From Streptomyces sp. NBC_01264 (GTDB taxonomy: Bacteria; Actinomycetota; Actinomycetes; Streptomycetales; Streptomycetaceae): a stretch of DNA of 64,000 nucleotides. The translations under genes and the position numbers were made by a program. Below are positions 1 to 8,677 of this stretch, in pieces. Numbering within the stretch: the first letter of the stretch is position 1; every line of letters starts with the position of its first letter. Location of the stretch: assembly GCF_026340675.1 (NCBI RefSeq), contig NZ_JAPEOX010000002.1, forward strand, positions 310,001 to 374,000, written 5' to 3'. The notes under the pieces are model-generated. The model ran no database searches. It was not told where the DNA came from and saw only the letters and a program-made list of their open reading frames with translations.

Positions 1-348
1 CTTGATCGCGGCGAGGGCCACCAGGTCGAGGCTCTGCGGCGGCGGCGTCTTACCGTCGACGTTCGCCTTGGGGGTGAACATCAGGCCGAGGTAGGTGAGG
101 TTCGCCTTGGCGTCGAAGGTCCACGTCGCATTGTTGGAGTCGACCTTGGCTCCCTGGGTGAAGGGTGCGGCGTCCGCCGGGCCGCTCGTGGCCGCCGGCG
201 GCGTGGTGGTGTCGGCGGCATGGGCGAGCGCGGCACCACCGAGTGAGACGACCGGCACCGACAGCAGGAGTGCGGCGCAGGCTGCCGTGCGCATCACGGA
301 GCGCTTGCGGCGAGGGGAGTGGGGGGCCGGGTTCGGACGAGTGTGCAT
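1..348 (-). CDS. Secreted protein of unknown function (N-terminal part only)
   Basis: The gene begins at an ATG (346-348) and runs off the left edge of the window, so only 116 residues are visible. After an Arg/Pro-rich n-region a hydrophobic stretch (about residues 22-42) ends in AHA, which looks like a Sec signal peptide cleaved near residue 44. The mature part begins with a Thr/Pro/Ala-rich linker and then a segment with DSNNATWTFDAKANL that suggests a beta-rich extracellular domain. I do not recognise the family. It could be a surface or cell-wall-associated protein. The following 347 bp to the right contain no gene. Confidence 0.7.
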   Translation of the reverse strand, partial: MHTRPNPAPHSPRRKRSVMRTAACAALLLSVPVVSLGGAALAHAADTTTPPAATSGPADAAPFTQGAKVDSNNATWTFDAKANLTYLGLMFTPKANVDGKTPPPQSLDLVALAAIK

Positions 349-695
349 GACGTTCCTCTGCTGGGTAGCTGGCTTGCTCCTCCAGCTTTACCGAGCACCC
401 CGTGCAAAATCCTGCGTCAAAAGGCATCTGAAGGGGCCGGCCGTCTAGGGCCTCGGTCCTGCTCCGTCCTCGCAAGAACCGCTGGTGGAGGGCGTATTCA
501 CCCCTCCGCTCCCCCGATCGGCCCCTGGTCTCGGGGGCCGTCCTGCCCATCACCTGCCGGCTGAGTTCCGTATCCTCTCCGGGCGGGGCCGCGAGGAAGA
601 GCCGGTGGCCTTCGGACGCCCCGGTGCGGCGCCGCGCACACCGGCTCCTCCCCGCGGGCCGGGCTCTCGGCCCGGCACGATCCGGCCCCGACGAG
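349..695. other. Intergenic region without a recognisable gene
   Basis: About 350 bp between the divergently placed start of the secreted protein and the stop of the SDR gene. The left part should carry the promoter of the leftward secreted protein; the right end holds a small hairpin downstream of the SDR gene. No reading frame here has credible composition. Confidence 0.6.
658..676 (-). terminator. Short GC hairpin downstream of the SDR gene
   Basis: GCCGGGC and GCCCGGC form a 7-bp stem with a 5-base loop, about 20 bp past the SDR stop codon. There is no clear T-tract, as is usual in Streptomyces, so the assignment rests on position and symmetry only. Confidence 0.35.
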
Positions 696-1490
696 TCAGC
701 GGCGCTCGCGCTGGGCGGTGACGATCTGGCTCAGCGTCTCGTCGATGCCGCCCATGCGGGCCTGGACCCGTTCGGCGAAGCGGGGGAACTGGCCGGCCAC
801 CGCGCTCAGCAGCTTCAGTTCCAGCGGAGCCACGTTGACCTCGCAGAGGTCGCGCCGGACGGCCCGGACGACGCCGGCCGCGACGTCGCCCGGGACCACC
901 GTACGGATGCCGCCCGGCGCGGCCGCGCCGGTGGCCGCGAACATCCCGGCGTCGCGCACGAATCCCGGCTGGACCAGTGAGACTCCGACACCACGGGGGG
1001 CGAGGTCCTGGCGCAGGGCGAGGGCGAAACCGCGGAGGCCGAACTTCGTGGCGTTGTACAGGGAGGAGGAGCGGCTCGCCGCCTTGCCCGAGATGGAACC
1101 CACCAGCACGATGTGGCCGCGTCCCCTGGCCACCATGTGCGGGGCCAGCCGGCGGACGAGTTCGACAGGCGCGCGCAGGTTGACGTCCAGCGCGCGGTCG
1201 AGCTGCTCCTCGGTGTACTCGAGGAGGTCGCCGCTGGCCGGCAGGGCGGCATTGGCGACGAGCACGTCCGTGTCGGCGCACTCCTCGGCGAGCCGCGCGA
1301 CGTCTTCCCTGCGGGAGAGATCGGCGACCACGGTGTGGGCGTGCAGGCCGCCGGCGACGTTCTTCAGGACTTCCTCGCGGCGACCGGTGACGGTCAGCCT
1401 GGCCTTCTCGGCGGCCAGGGCCACGGCGAGGGCCTGACCGATCCCCCCGGTCGCGCCGGTGAGCAGGACGTTCTTCCCGGCGATGCGCAT
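696..1490 (-). CDS. Short-chain dehydrogenase/reductase (SDR)
   Basis: The 264-residue protein is a classical SDR that would use NAD(P)H in the cytoplasm to oxidise or reduce a small hydroxyl or keto substrate; the substrate cannot be read from sequence. The cofactor motif TGATGGIG lies at residues 11-18, the NAA motif near 86, the catalytic Ser in the VGSIS segment, and YNATK supplies Tyr and Lys. A PG motif follows in LVQPGF. The length is typical. The start at 1488-1490 was chosen because the cofactor-binding strand follows at once. A perfect palindrome at 1521-1538 lies about 30 bp upstream, so transcription is probably controlled by a TetR-type repressor. The amidohydrolase gene is divergent. 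Confidence 0.88.
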   Translation of the reverse strand: MRIAGKNVLLTGATGGIGQALAVALAAEKARLTVTGRREEVLKNVAGGLHAHTVVADLSRREDVARLAEECADTDVLVANAALPASGDLLEYTEEQLDRALDVNLRAPVELVRRLAPHMVARGRGHIVLVGSISGKAASRSSSLYNATKFGLRGFALALRQDLAPRGVGVSLVQPGFVRDAGMFAATGAAAPGGIRTVVPGDVAAGVVRAVRRDLCEVNVAPLELKLLSAVAGQFPRFAERVQARMGGIDETLSQIVTAQRERR

Positions 1491-1520
1491 GACGACCCCT
1501 TCGGCACCAGAACCATAAAT

Positions 1521-1538
1521 TGTTCGTTCGAACGAACA
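1521..1538. promoter_or_regulatory. Perfect 18-bp palindrome, probable TetR-family operator
   Basis: The sequence TGTTCGTTCGAACGAACA is its own reverse complement. It sits between the divergent SDR (start 1490) and amidohydrolase (start 1638) genes. A 21-bp stretch of it (1522-1542) is repeated exactly at 15491-15511, upstream of another leftward gene. Inverted repeats of this size are typical TetR-family operators. No TetR gene is present in the window, so the regulator must be elsewhere. Confidence 0.75.
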
Positions 1539-1637
1539 GTAGAGAGGCCGACCCCGCGCTGTCCACCACTCCCGCGGGGCCGGGCTGGCGGGATCGCCCA
1601 CCGGGCGTAGCCTGAAATCAGCGGAAGGAGCGCCCCC

Positions 1638-2387
1638 ATGCCCTCTCAACCGTTCTTCGACGCCCACTTCCACGTCATCGACCGGCGGTTCCCGCTCGTC
1701 GAGAACGACGGATTCCTCCCGGAGGAGTTCACCGTCGACCAGTACCGGGACCGGACCGCCGGGCTGAGTGTGGTGGGCGGCGCGGTCGTGTCCGGATCCT
1801 TCCAGCGATTCGACCAGGGCTATCTGCTCGCCGCCCTGGACCGTCTGGGCGCCGGCTGGGTGGGGGTCACCCAGATCCCGCACGACCTGCCGGACCACGA
1901 GGTCACCGCACTCGCGCAACGGGGCGTGCGCGCCGTGCGGTTCAACCTCCGGCGCGGCGGGTCGGCGGGGATCGAGCACCTCGACCGGCTCGCCCGCAGG
2001 GTCCACGACCTCGCGGGCATGCACGCCGAGCTCTATGTCGACGCCCGCGACCTCCCCGCCATCGCGGGGACGCTGACGGCCCTGCCCGCGGTCAGCATCG
2101 ACCATCTGGGCCTGCACGCCGACGGGCTCCCCCACCTGCTGGGGCTGGTCGAGCGGGGCGTGAAGGTGAAGGCGACCGGGTTCGGGCGCGTCGAACTCGA
2201 CGTACGGGCGACCGTCCGCGCCGTACTCGATGTCGATCCGACCGCCCTGATGGCCGGAACGGACCTGCCGTCGACCCGGGCGCGGCGGCCCTTCGAGGAC
2301 TCCGATCTCGACCTGCTGGCCGAGGCCTCCGGGGAGCACCTCGAGGCCGTCCTCCACGACAACGCGGCAGCGTTCTACCGGATGTGA
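1638..2387 (+). CDS. Amidohydrolase family protein (TIM-barrel metal hydrolase)
   Basis: A 249-residue protein that starts with FFDAHFHVID, the HxH metal-binding motif of the amidohydrolase 2 family, which includes 2-pyrone-4,6-dicarboxylate lactonase and related hydrolases. Further family signs are SIDHLGLH in the middle, KATGFGRV and MAGTDLPSTR, with the Asp of TDLP a likely metal ligand. The protein is cytoplasmic with no signal peptide. The substrate cannot be told. The start is preceded by GGAAGGAG. It is divergent from the SDR gene and may share its operator region. Its end overlaps the convergent YhhN-like gene by 13 bp. Confidence 0.82.
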   Translation: MPSQPFFDAHFHVIDRRFPLVENDGFLPEEFTVDQYRDRTAGLSVVGGAVVSGSFQRFDQGYLLAALDRLGAGWVGVTQIPHDLPDHEVTALAQRGVRAVRFNLRRGGSAGIEHLDRLARRVHDLAGMHAELYVDARDLPAIAGTLTALPAVSIDHLGLHADGLPHLLGLVERGVKVKATGFGRVELDVRATVRAVLDVDPTALMAGTDLPSTRARRPFEDSDLDLLAEASGEHLEAVLHDNAAAFYRM

Positions 2388-3133
2388 GGCGTCGGGCTCC
2401 CTCCGTCCCGCCCGGGCGGGGCGAGGAACCCTTCGACGATCAGCCACTGCGCGGCGTTGTAGGAGACGAGTACGAAGACCTGCGCCGCCGCGCGGGACCG
2501 TGCGCCGGTGAGCAGGGTGCGCCGCAGCAGTATCGCCGTGTCGGAAATGGCGAACAGCGCCACGCCGGCCGGCAGCCAGGTCCGGCGGTCGCGGCCGGGA
2601 CGGATCAGGCGGGTCACGGGCCCCGGGGCATCTGCCGGACCGGGGTCCTGCGCGAGGGTCAGCGTGCCGGCGAGTACCGCCGCGTACGAGGCGAGGACGG
2701 CCGGGACCGCACCCCGGCCCGGCTCGCGGCGAACGGCCAGCAGGGTGGCGGCAGCAGCCCACAACGCGGCCGGCAGCGCAGCGGTGCGCAGGTGAGGGCG
2801 GTGGCCGCGGCGCAGCAGCAACGCCGAGTAGAGCGTCTGCATCGCCCCGAACGCCGCCGCGCCGCGCACGATCTGGCCATCCTCGTCGGAGCGGGACATG
2901 TAGTAGTCGCCGACTCCGGCAGCGAGCAGCCCCGAAACGAGCAGGCGCGTCTGCGCGGGCTCCAACGTGCCGCGCCGGAGGGCGGCCTTGAGACCGAGGA
3001 GGGGTACGGCCACGGGTTTGGTCATCAGTTGCAGCGGCCGGTTCCCCCGGTGCGCAGCCCAGACCTCTCCCCAAGCCGTCGCCTGGAAGAGCCCCTCCAC
3101 CGCCATGCGGCCGAGTCCACCCGTCTCCCTCAT
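2375..3133 (-). CDS. YhhN-like integral membrane protein (lysoplasmalogenase family)
   Basis: The 252-residue protein has about seven to eight hydrophobic segments, the motif GDYYMSRSDED and a C-terminal YNAAQWLIVEGFL. Both fit the YhhN family, whose animal member TMEM86B is a lysoplasmalogenase; the role in bacteria is little known. The ATG at 3131-3133 follows GGGAGCAAGGA, a good ribosome site. It converges with and overlaps the amidohydrolase gene by 13 bp. Family assignment is by motif and topology only. Confidence 0.72.
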   Translation of the reverse strand: MRETGGLGRMAVEGLFQATAWGEVWAAHRGNRPLQLMTKPVAVPLLGLKAALRRGTLEPAQTRLLVSGLLAAGVGDYYMSRSDEDGQIVRGAAAFGAMQTLYSALLLRRGHRPHLRTAALPAALWAAAATLLAVRREPGRGAVPAVLASYAAVLAGTLTLAQDPGPADAPGPVTRLIRPGRDRRTWLPAGVALFAISDTAILLRRTLLTGARSRAAAQVFVLVSYNAAQWLIVEGFLAPPGRDGGSPTPHIR

Positions 3134-3705
3134 TCCTTGCTCCCTTCCCTCGCGCGCCGAGAGTCGGCGCGTCCGTAGATTCCTACGCCGTGGTCCCGTT
3201 CGCGGTCCAGCCCCGGACCCGTTCTCGTCTCCATCACCACGTGGTCGCAGCCGTGTCGCAGCCGTGTCGCAGTCGTGCACCAAATCTGCCGCGACCCGCT
3301 GGACTCCCCCAGACGGACAGGTCGGGGCTCCACCAGTCGGAGGAGCCCCCGCCTCTCACCGTCTTGTGATGCCCGTCACACCACCGGTGCAATGTCACGA
3401 AGAGATCGGAAAGAGTCAGCCCCGCCTCCCCACGGATTCCGACTCGAACTCCGTATGCGCGTCCACGTCGGCCGGCCCGTCCGCTTGCCCGAAGGCGCAC
3501 GTCAGGCCCATGGGGGGCCTTGTAGCCGAACTCACCCCTTGCCTACGGTCACACCACCCAAAAGGACCGGTACTTCGGACCTCCCCACGAGGCCACGTAC
3601 CGCACCGGCCAGGAACGGCTCGCGCCGCACCACACAAGGTCCCGGCCAGGACTCGTACTCCGAGCCGCACCGCCCGACCCCCGCCGGTAACTGAGAGGAA
3701 CATGC
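3134..3705. other. Long leader/intergenic region before the LysM-transglycosylase gene
   Basis: A 570-bp stretch between two divergent genes. It contains three tandem 11-bp repeats at 3244-3276. Secreted wall-hydrolase genes of Streptomyces sometimes have a ydaO-type c-di-AMP riboswitch in the leader; I looked for its conserved segments and did not find a convincing match. No credible protein-coding frame is visible. Confidence 0.55.
3244..3276. repeat. Three tandem 11-bp repeats
   Basis: GTCGCAGCCGT occurs twice and GTCGCAGTCGT once, directly abutting. They lie about 110 bp upstream of the YhhN-like gene and 430 bp upstream of the transglycosylase gene. Helical-phase repeats of 11 bp could be a protein-binding site, but this is inference. 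Confidence 0.7.
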
Positions 3706-4713
3706 ATGCCGTCCAACGGAAAGCACCGCCGACCTGACAACAGCCCGCTCAAGCGAAAGATCGTCGTCGCGGGCACGGGCCTGGCCCTTCCCGTCATCGC
3801 GGTGGGCACCGCCCACGCCGCCACGAAGGCGCCCGCCGCCACCACACTCACGACCGAGCACCAGGCTCCTCAGCAGGACGACCCCGCCGGTTCCGGCAAG
3901 GCCTCGGGACACGACGCGGCTGCCCCCAAGCACCGCACGCACGTCGTCAAGGTGGGCGAGACGCTCTCCGGGATCGCGGTCCAGGAGCACGTGAGCCTGT
4001 CCAAGCTCTATGACGCGAACCAGGCGAAGATCCCCGACGAGAACCTGATCCACACCGGCCAGGTCCTGACCATCCCCGACGGCGGGACTCCGAGCGCCGA
4101 ACTTCCCGCCCAGCCGCACCACCACCAAGCCCACTCGACGCACGGGAAGCCCGCGACGCACGGGAAGCCCGCGACGCACGCGAAGCCCGCGACGCACGCG
4201 AAGCCGGTGCAAGCACCGGACACCGCGCAAGCACCGGACACCGCGCACCACTTGGGGCCGAAGGCCCCGCGGCAGCACTCCGGGACGCACGCCCGGCCGC
4301 ACCAGAGTCCCCACCAGACCCCTGCCACCCCGGCCGTCCCCTCAGCCCCCGACAACACCGCGCAGCCGACTGCGCCTGCGCCTGCGCACGGGAACACCCT
4401 CGACAGCTGGATCCGCCAGTCGATCGTCGTCCTGGAGGCGCACGGCATCTCGGCCTCGTACAACGGCATCTACCGCAACATCATGCGCGAGTCGTCCGGC
4501 AACCCCAACGCGCAGAACAACTGGGACGTCAACGCCCAGCACGGCGACCCGTCGAAGGGACTGCTTCAGGTCATCCCGACGACCTTCGCCGCCTACCACG
4601 TGCCGGGTACGTCGAACGACATCTTCGACCCGGTGGCGAACATCACCGCGGCGTGCAACTACGCGGCCCACAAGTACCAGGGGGGAATCGACTCGATCAA
4701 CGGCGCCTACTGA
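3706..4713 (+). CDS. Secreted LysM and transglycosylase-like (SLT) wall hydrolase
   Basis: The 335-residue protein probably cleaves peptidoglycan glycan strands outside the membrane. A signal peptide covers about residues 1-39, ending in GTAHA. A LysM domain follows at about 82-125 (THVVKVGETLSGIA to GQVLTIPDGG). A His/Pro-rich linker with four HxKPAT-type repeats comes next, then a C-terminal SLT domain (about 230-335) with IMRESSGNP supplying the catalytic Glu and SKGLLQVIPTTF as the family signature. GAGAGGAA directly precedes the ATG. It stands alone, followed by a separately transcribed CAP-domain gene. Confidence in the enzyme class is good; the exact cell-cycle role is unknown. Confidence 0.87.
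   Translation: MPSNGKHRRPDNSPLKRKIVVAGTGLALPVIAVGTAHAATKAPAATTLTTEHQAPQQDDPAGSGKASGHDAAAPKHRTHVVKVGETLSGIAVQEHVSLSKLYDANQAKIPDENLIHTGQVLTIPDGGTPSAELPAQPHHHQAHSTHGKPATHGKPATHAKPATHAKPVQAPDTAQAPDTAHHLGPKAPRQHSGTHARPHQSPHQTPATPAVPSAPDNTAQPTAPAPAHGNTLDSWIRQSIVVLEAHGISASYNGIYRNIMRESSGNPNAQNNWDVNAQHGDPSKGLLQVIPTTFAAYHVPGTSNDIFDPVANITAACNYAAHKYQGGIDSINGAY
4138..4206 (+). repeat. Tandem 18-bp coding repeats (THxKPA linker)
   Basis: Nearly identical 18-bp units encode THGKPA, THGKPA, THAKPA, THAKP in the linker between LysM and transglycosylase domains. Such repeats change copy number easily by slippage and set linker length. Confidence 0.8.
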
Positions 4714-5019
4714 CCCGTACGCACGGCGGATCCGGCCCGCCTCCCGTTTCCGGGATCGGGCCGCCGCCTGCGCGGTGGAGCAGACCGCGCCTCGTGGAGA
4801 ACGATGCGCAGGACGAGGGCGGACACCGCTCCCGTGCGCAGTCGAGGGTGAAGCCCCAGGTCCCAGGGTCGCGGGAGGGGTGGCGGTTCCGGGCCCGCTC
4901 CGGGACGCAGACCCGTTTCCAGCAGCATTCCCCCTCTCCCCACCTCATCATCACCTACATTCGCATCAGCGAATCAGCCCCTCCAGACGGACGGGACACG
5001 CAGCCAGGAAGGGCAGCAC
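4714..5019. other. Intergenic region upstream of the CAP-domain gene
   Basis: About 305 bp after the transglycosylase stop. It begins with an imperfect GC-rich inverted repeat around 4727-4772, perhaps a weak terminator, and ends with the leader of the CAP gene. No other feature was seen. Confidence 0.45.
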
Positions 5020-5745
5020 ATGGCTCGGCACAAGACATCCGTCGGAAAGACCGGCCGCAGGCTGCCCACGGGCGCGCGACTGGTGGCCGCAGTCGCGGTG
5101 ACGGCAGCGGGAGCGGGCGCGCTGGCCGCGGCGCTGATCCCCGCCGGGGGCAGCCCGGGCCTGCACGAGGACTTCCGCCCCGCCCATGTCGCGGCCTCGC
5201 GGCCGGCACCGGCGGGACCGGCCTCCGGTCAGGACGCCCCCGCACCCCCCACGACCGCGCAGGGGACCGCCGCACCGGGCCTTTCGCAAGGTTCCGGGGG
5301 CGCGGCGGAGGCGACGCCGGCCTCCCCGTCGAAGGCGAGCCTGATCACGCAGGCGGACGCCCAGCAGAAGCAACTCGACTCCACCTCGCCGAGCGAGGTG
5401 CTAAAGCTCGTCAACGAGGTCCGCATCACGGCCGGGATCGCCCCCCTCACGCTCGACTCCAGCCTGGACGCCCCGGCCGCGCAGGCCGCCGACTATCTGT
5501 CGTCCCACGGTTCCCCCGGGGCGGCCGGTCCCGTCAGCGGTACCGGCTGGCGGCAATCCGGTGCCACCGGGGCCACCACCACGATCTTCAGCCGCAACGA
5601 GGTCGGTGCTCAGGCCGCGGTGAACGACTGGATGAAGCACCCCGCAGAGCGGGCCCAGCTGCTCGACCCCAACCTCCGCACCATGGGCGTGGCCAGCCGG
5701 ACCACCCCGGACACCATCTGGTGGGCCGGCTTCTTCGGCAGCTGA
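5020..5745 (+). CDS. Secreted CAP-domain (SCP/PR1-like) protein
   Basis: The 241-residue protein has a twin Arg-like basic start, a hydrophobic segment at about residues 22-42, a Pro/Ala/Gly-rich linker, and a C-terminal CAP domain (about 120-241). The domain starts with SEVLKLVNEVRITAGIAPLTLDSSLDAPAAQAADYL, the usual first helices, and ends with NLRTMGVASRTTPDTIWWAGFFG. The canonical active-site His pair is not obvious, so catalysis is doubtful. CAP proteins are extracellular with varied roles. GGAAGGGCAG precedes the ATG. A strong terminator follows. Confidence 0.82.
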   Translation: MARHKTSVGKTGRRLPTGARLVAAVAVTAAGAGALAAALIPAGGSPGLHEDFRPAHVAASRPAPAGPASGQDAPAPPTTAQGTAAPGLSQGSGGAAEATPASPSKASLITQADAQQKQLDSTSPSEVLKLVNEVRITAGIAPLTLDSSLDAPAAQAADYLSSHGSPGAAGPVSGTGWRQSGATGATTTIFSRNEVGAQAAVNDWMKHPAERAQLLDPNLRTMGVASRTTPDTIWWAGFFGS

Positions 5746-5763
5746 CCGCCGGCGCGACACTGC

Positions 5764-5817
5764 GCCCTGTGCCCTCCGGATCCGCGGCTCCCGCCCCGGA
5801 CCCGGAGGGCACAGGGC
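5764..5817 (+). terminator. Strong rho-independent-type hairpin
   Basis: A perfect 16-bp stem (5764-5779 with 5802-5817) encloses a 22-base loop just after the CAP-domain gene. Only a weak T-tract follows, as usual in Streptomyces. It separates this gene from the conservon 250 bp downstream. Confidence 0.85.
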
Positions 5818-6067
5818 TGTGCACACCCGGCCCCCGGGCGGCTCGTCCCCCGGTCGGGGGAGGGGCCTCTCCCCCGGCACCCTCCCGTGACCGGCCGGTC
5901 CCGCGGGCCCGCCACCGGCCTACGGTCGGATGCAGGTGGTCTCGCCGGGCACCGCGGTGGCAGTTCCCGCGTCGGCAGACCCCCTCCGCCGCCAGTCGGC
6001 GGAGGCTGTCAGATCCCCGCGTGCCACTACGGCCGCCGGGAGGTCCGAGCTAGCGGAAGTGACACAG

Positions 6068-8677
6068 ATGCGCGTGCAGCGACAGGGCAGGAACCGGCTC
6101 CGCAAGGCTTCCCCGCCCCCGCGCCGGCCTGGTCGGCAGGAACAGGACACGTCCGGATCCCCCGAGTCCGGGGCATCGCGACGGCAGCCCCGGCGCGGGC
6201 CGCGGCTGGGGGACCTGCGCGTCCGTACGCGGCTCCTCGCGGTCATCGCCATCCCCCTCATCGTGGCCACCGGCCTCGGCGCCCTCAGGGTGAGCGGCTC
6301 GCTCGACGAGGCATCCCGCTACGAGCAGTTCCACGAGGTGGCCCAGCTGGCCCGTACGGGAACCGCACTGGTGCAGCAGCTCCAGCACGAGCGGGACGTC
6401 ACCATCGATCCCGCCGCCCGCTCCGCGGCCGGAGCCAACGGTCTGGCAAATGTGCGACAGCAAACCGATACGTTGCAGCAGCGGCTCGAGGGCGAGAGTG
6501 CCCAGCTGTCGCAGGACGGCCAGATCAAGACGCGCCTGGCGGCCGTCAAGGAGGCCTTCGCCGCCTTCCCGCGGATTCGCGAGGCGGCCGACGGCGGTGC
6601 CACCGGGTCGGCGACGGACACCGGCTACCTGAGCCTGATCATGCCGCTCCTGGGCATCGACAACGCACTCGACGGTCAGCTGGCCCAGTCCCACTCCCAG
6701 GGCTGGGGGCTTTACACCCTCTCCCTCAGCACGTCGATGCTGTCCAGCGAACGGGCCCTGATGTCGCAGGCCGAGGCCCAGGGCAGCCTCACCTCCGCCC
6801 AACGCGCCTCCCTGCTCGCCACCGTGAAGATCCGTGACATGGCCCAGCGCGAGTTCACCATGGCCGCCCCGCCGGGCGACCGCACCGCCTTCGCCCGCAG
6901 CGAGCAGTCCCCCGCCTCCCGTACGGCGGAGCAGGCACTGCAGCAGATGCTCCAGGCCCCGCAGGACCTCTCGAAGGGGTCCGCACCGGCTCAGAACTGG
7001 TACGCGGACTTCGGCACGAGGGTGCAGCAGCTGGACAAACTGGCCCTTCAGGTCTCCGATCAACTGGTGTCCCGGAGCTCGGCCCAGTACGACGACGCCA
7101 TGGGCCAGGCGCGGCTCGACGCGGGGGTCACCGCCGGGCTGCTGGTCGCCGCCCTCGGCCTCGCCTTCGCGGTGTCGCGCAGCATCTCGCAGGGCCTGGC
7201 CGAACTGCACGCGGCGGCCACCGACGTGGCGGAGGTCCGTCTGCCGCAGCTGATGCGCGAACTCAAGGACAACGCGCCGGCCTCCGTCGACCTGACGGTG
7301 CCGCCGAGCGGCATCACCACCCGGGACGACATCGGCGACGTGGCGCAGGCGTTCGACGCCGTCCACCGCGAGGCCGTACGGCTGGCGGGCGACCAGGCTC
7401 GGCTGCGTGAGTCGGTCAGCACGCTGTTCCGCAACCTGTCGCACCGCAACCAGAGCCTGGTCCAGCGCCAGTTGTCGATCCTGACGACCCTCGAACAGAA
7501 CGAGGACGACGGCGTCCAGCTCAAGCGCCTCTTCGAACTCGACCACCTCGCGGCCCGGATGCGCCGCAACAGCGAGAACCTGCTCGTGCTGGCCGGCGGA
7601 CAGAGCACGTCCCGCACCTCGCGGCCGATGTCCCTGCTCGACGTGCTGCGCACGGCGATGTCCGAGGTCGAGCAGTTCGAGCGGGTGGGACACCTCGCCC
7701 TGCCGCCGGTGTTCGTGGCCGGGTACGCGGTCGGCGACATCGCCCACTTGCTCTCCGAGCTGCTGGAGAACGCACTCATGTTCTCCAGTCCCCAGACGGA
7801 GGTCCGGGTCGGTGCCCAGCAGTTGCCCGACGGCCGCGTCCTGGTGGAGATCCGGGACCAGGGCATCGGGATGGACGCGACCCGACTGGCGCTCGCCAAC
7901 GACCACTTCGTCTCCGGTGAGGCCCTCGCCCCCGACGCCTCGGAGCACATGGGTCTGTACGTCGTCGGTCTGCTGGCCCGCCGGCACGCCGTGGACGTGG
8001 AGCTGCGTGCCGCCTCGCCGGGAACCTCGGCGGTCGTCGTCCTGCCGCAGGAACTCGCCGTCGCCCTCCCCGCGCGGCAGCCGGCCGACGACCAGGCCGC
8101 GGAGGAAGTTCCCACGGAGGAAACCGAGTTCGCCGCCCTGGAGGACCAGCCCGCTGCGCCGGGAGCCGGGGAAGCATCCTCGCGTCCGCCGCAGCGCCCC
8201 GGGCCGACCGGGCCCGGGCGGCCGCGCTCGCCGCGGAACCCCGATTTCGGCCGGGCCGCGGACTGGTCGGCCACCGCCTTCCCCCCGCTGACGGCGGCGC
8301 CGGAAGCGCCCGCCTTCGACGGGGCCACCGAAGAGGACCACCAGCCCGTCGGCGGCCACCCGTCGGCTCCCGCCGCGGAGTCCGCGGACGCCGGGGGTCG
8401 CGCGGACGCCGGCCTGCCGCGCCGCGTCCCGGGCGCGCTGCTCAAGCCCGGCAGTGCCACGGCCCCGGCACCCGCCGTGGGCGCGGCACCGCAGTCCGCG
8501 GCACCGGCCCCCGCGTACGCGCCGGAAGCCGGCACCACTGAAGTACCGGAGGCGTCCGCACGGTTGCGCAGCAGGCTCGGCGCCCTGCACCAGGGCATCG
8601 TCCGGGCCGACGACGAGGACGGCGGCCTGCCGCAGACCCAGCAGGTCCAGCAGGTCCAGCAGGAGGAACAGCGATGA
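6068..8677 (+). CDS. cvnA: Conservon sensor kinase-like protein CvnA (NIT-HAMP-HATPase)
   Basis: The 869-residue protein has a basic N-terminus, a first membrane segment at about residues 56-75, an extracellular nitrate/nitrite-sensing type (NIT) domain, a second membrane segment near 353-372, a HAMP-like region, a dimerisation region with LFRNLSHRNQSLV, and an HATPase domain at about 557-665 (LSELLENALMF gives the N box). A long Pro/Ala-rich tail ends in repeated QQVQ. CvnA proteins head the four-gene conservons of Streptomyces, which assemble membrane complexes resembling eukaryotic GPCR-G-protein modules. The ATG at 6068 follows GGAAG. Its stop overlaps cvnB by ATGA, so the genes are co-translated. 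Confidence 0.9.
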   Translation: MRVQRQGRNRLRKASPPPRRPGRQEQDTSGSPESGASRRQPRRGPRLGDLRVRTRLLAVIAIPLIVATGLGALRVSGSLDEASRYEQFHEVAQLARTGTALVQQLQHERDVTIDPAARSAAGANGLANVRQQTDTLQQRLEGESAQLSQDGQIKTRLAAVKEAFAAFPRIREAADGGATGSATDTGYLSLIMPLLGIDNALDGQLAQSHSQGWGLYTLSLSTSMLSSERALMSQAEAQGSLTSAQRASLLATVKIRDMAQREFTMAAPPGDRTAFARSEQSPASRTAEQALQQMLQAPQDLSKGSAPAQNWYADFGTRVQQLDKLALQVSDQLVSRSSAQYDDAMGQARLDAGVTAGLLVAALGLAFAVSRSISQGLAELHAAATDVAEVRLPQLMRELKDNAPASVDLTVPPSGITTRDDIGDVAQAFDAVHREAVRLAGDQARLRESVSTLFRNLSHRNQSLVQRQLSILTTLEQNEDDGVQLKRLFELDHLAARMRRNSENLLVLAGGQSTSRTSRPMSLLDVLRTAMSEVEQFERVGHLALPPVFVAGYAVGDIAHLLSELLENALMFSSPQTEVRVGAQQLPDGRVLVEIRDQGIGMDATRLALANDHFVSGEALAPDASEHMGLYVVGLLARRHAVDVELRAASPGTSAVVVLPQELAVALPARQPADDQAAEEVPTEETEFAALEDQPAAPGAGEASSRPPQRPGPTGPGRPRSPRNPDFGRAADWSATAFPPLTAAPEAPAFDGATEEDHQPVGGHPSAPAAESADAGGRADAGLPRRVPGALLKPGSATAPAPAVGAAPQSAAPAPAYAPEAGTTEVPEASARLRSRLGALHQGIVRADDEDGGLPQTQQVQQVQQEEQR

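Noticed and set aside
3380..3700. ydaO (c-di-AMP) riboswitch upstream of the LysM-transglycosylase gene
   Set aside because: The conserved paired elements of ydaO could not be recognised; the same holds for the leaders at 23373-23520, 41379-41700 and 42315-42625.
5930..6067. Longer CvnA start at 5930
   Set aside because: The extra 46 residues have intergenic composition, and the ATG at 6068 has a ribosome site.
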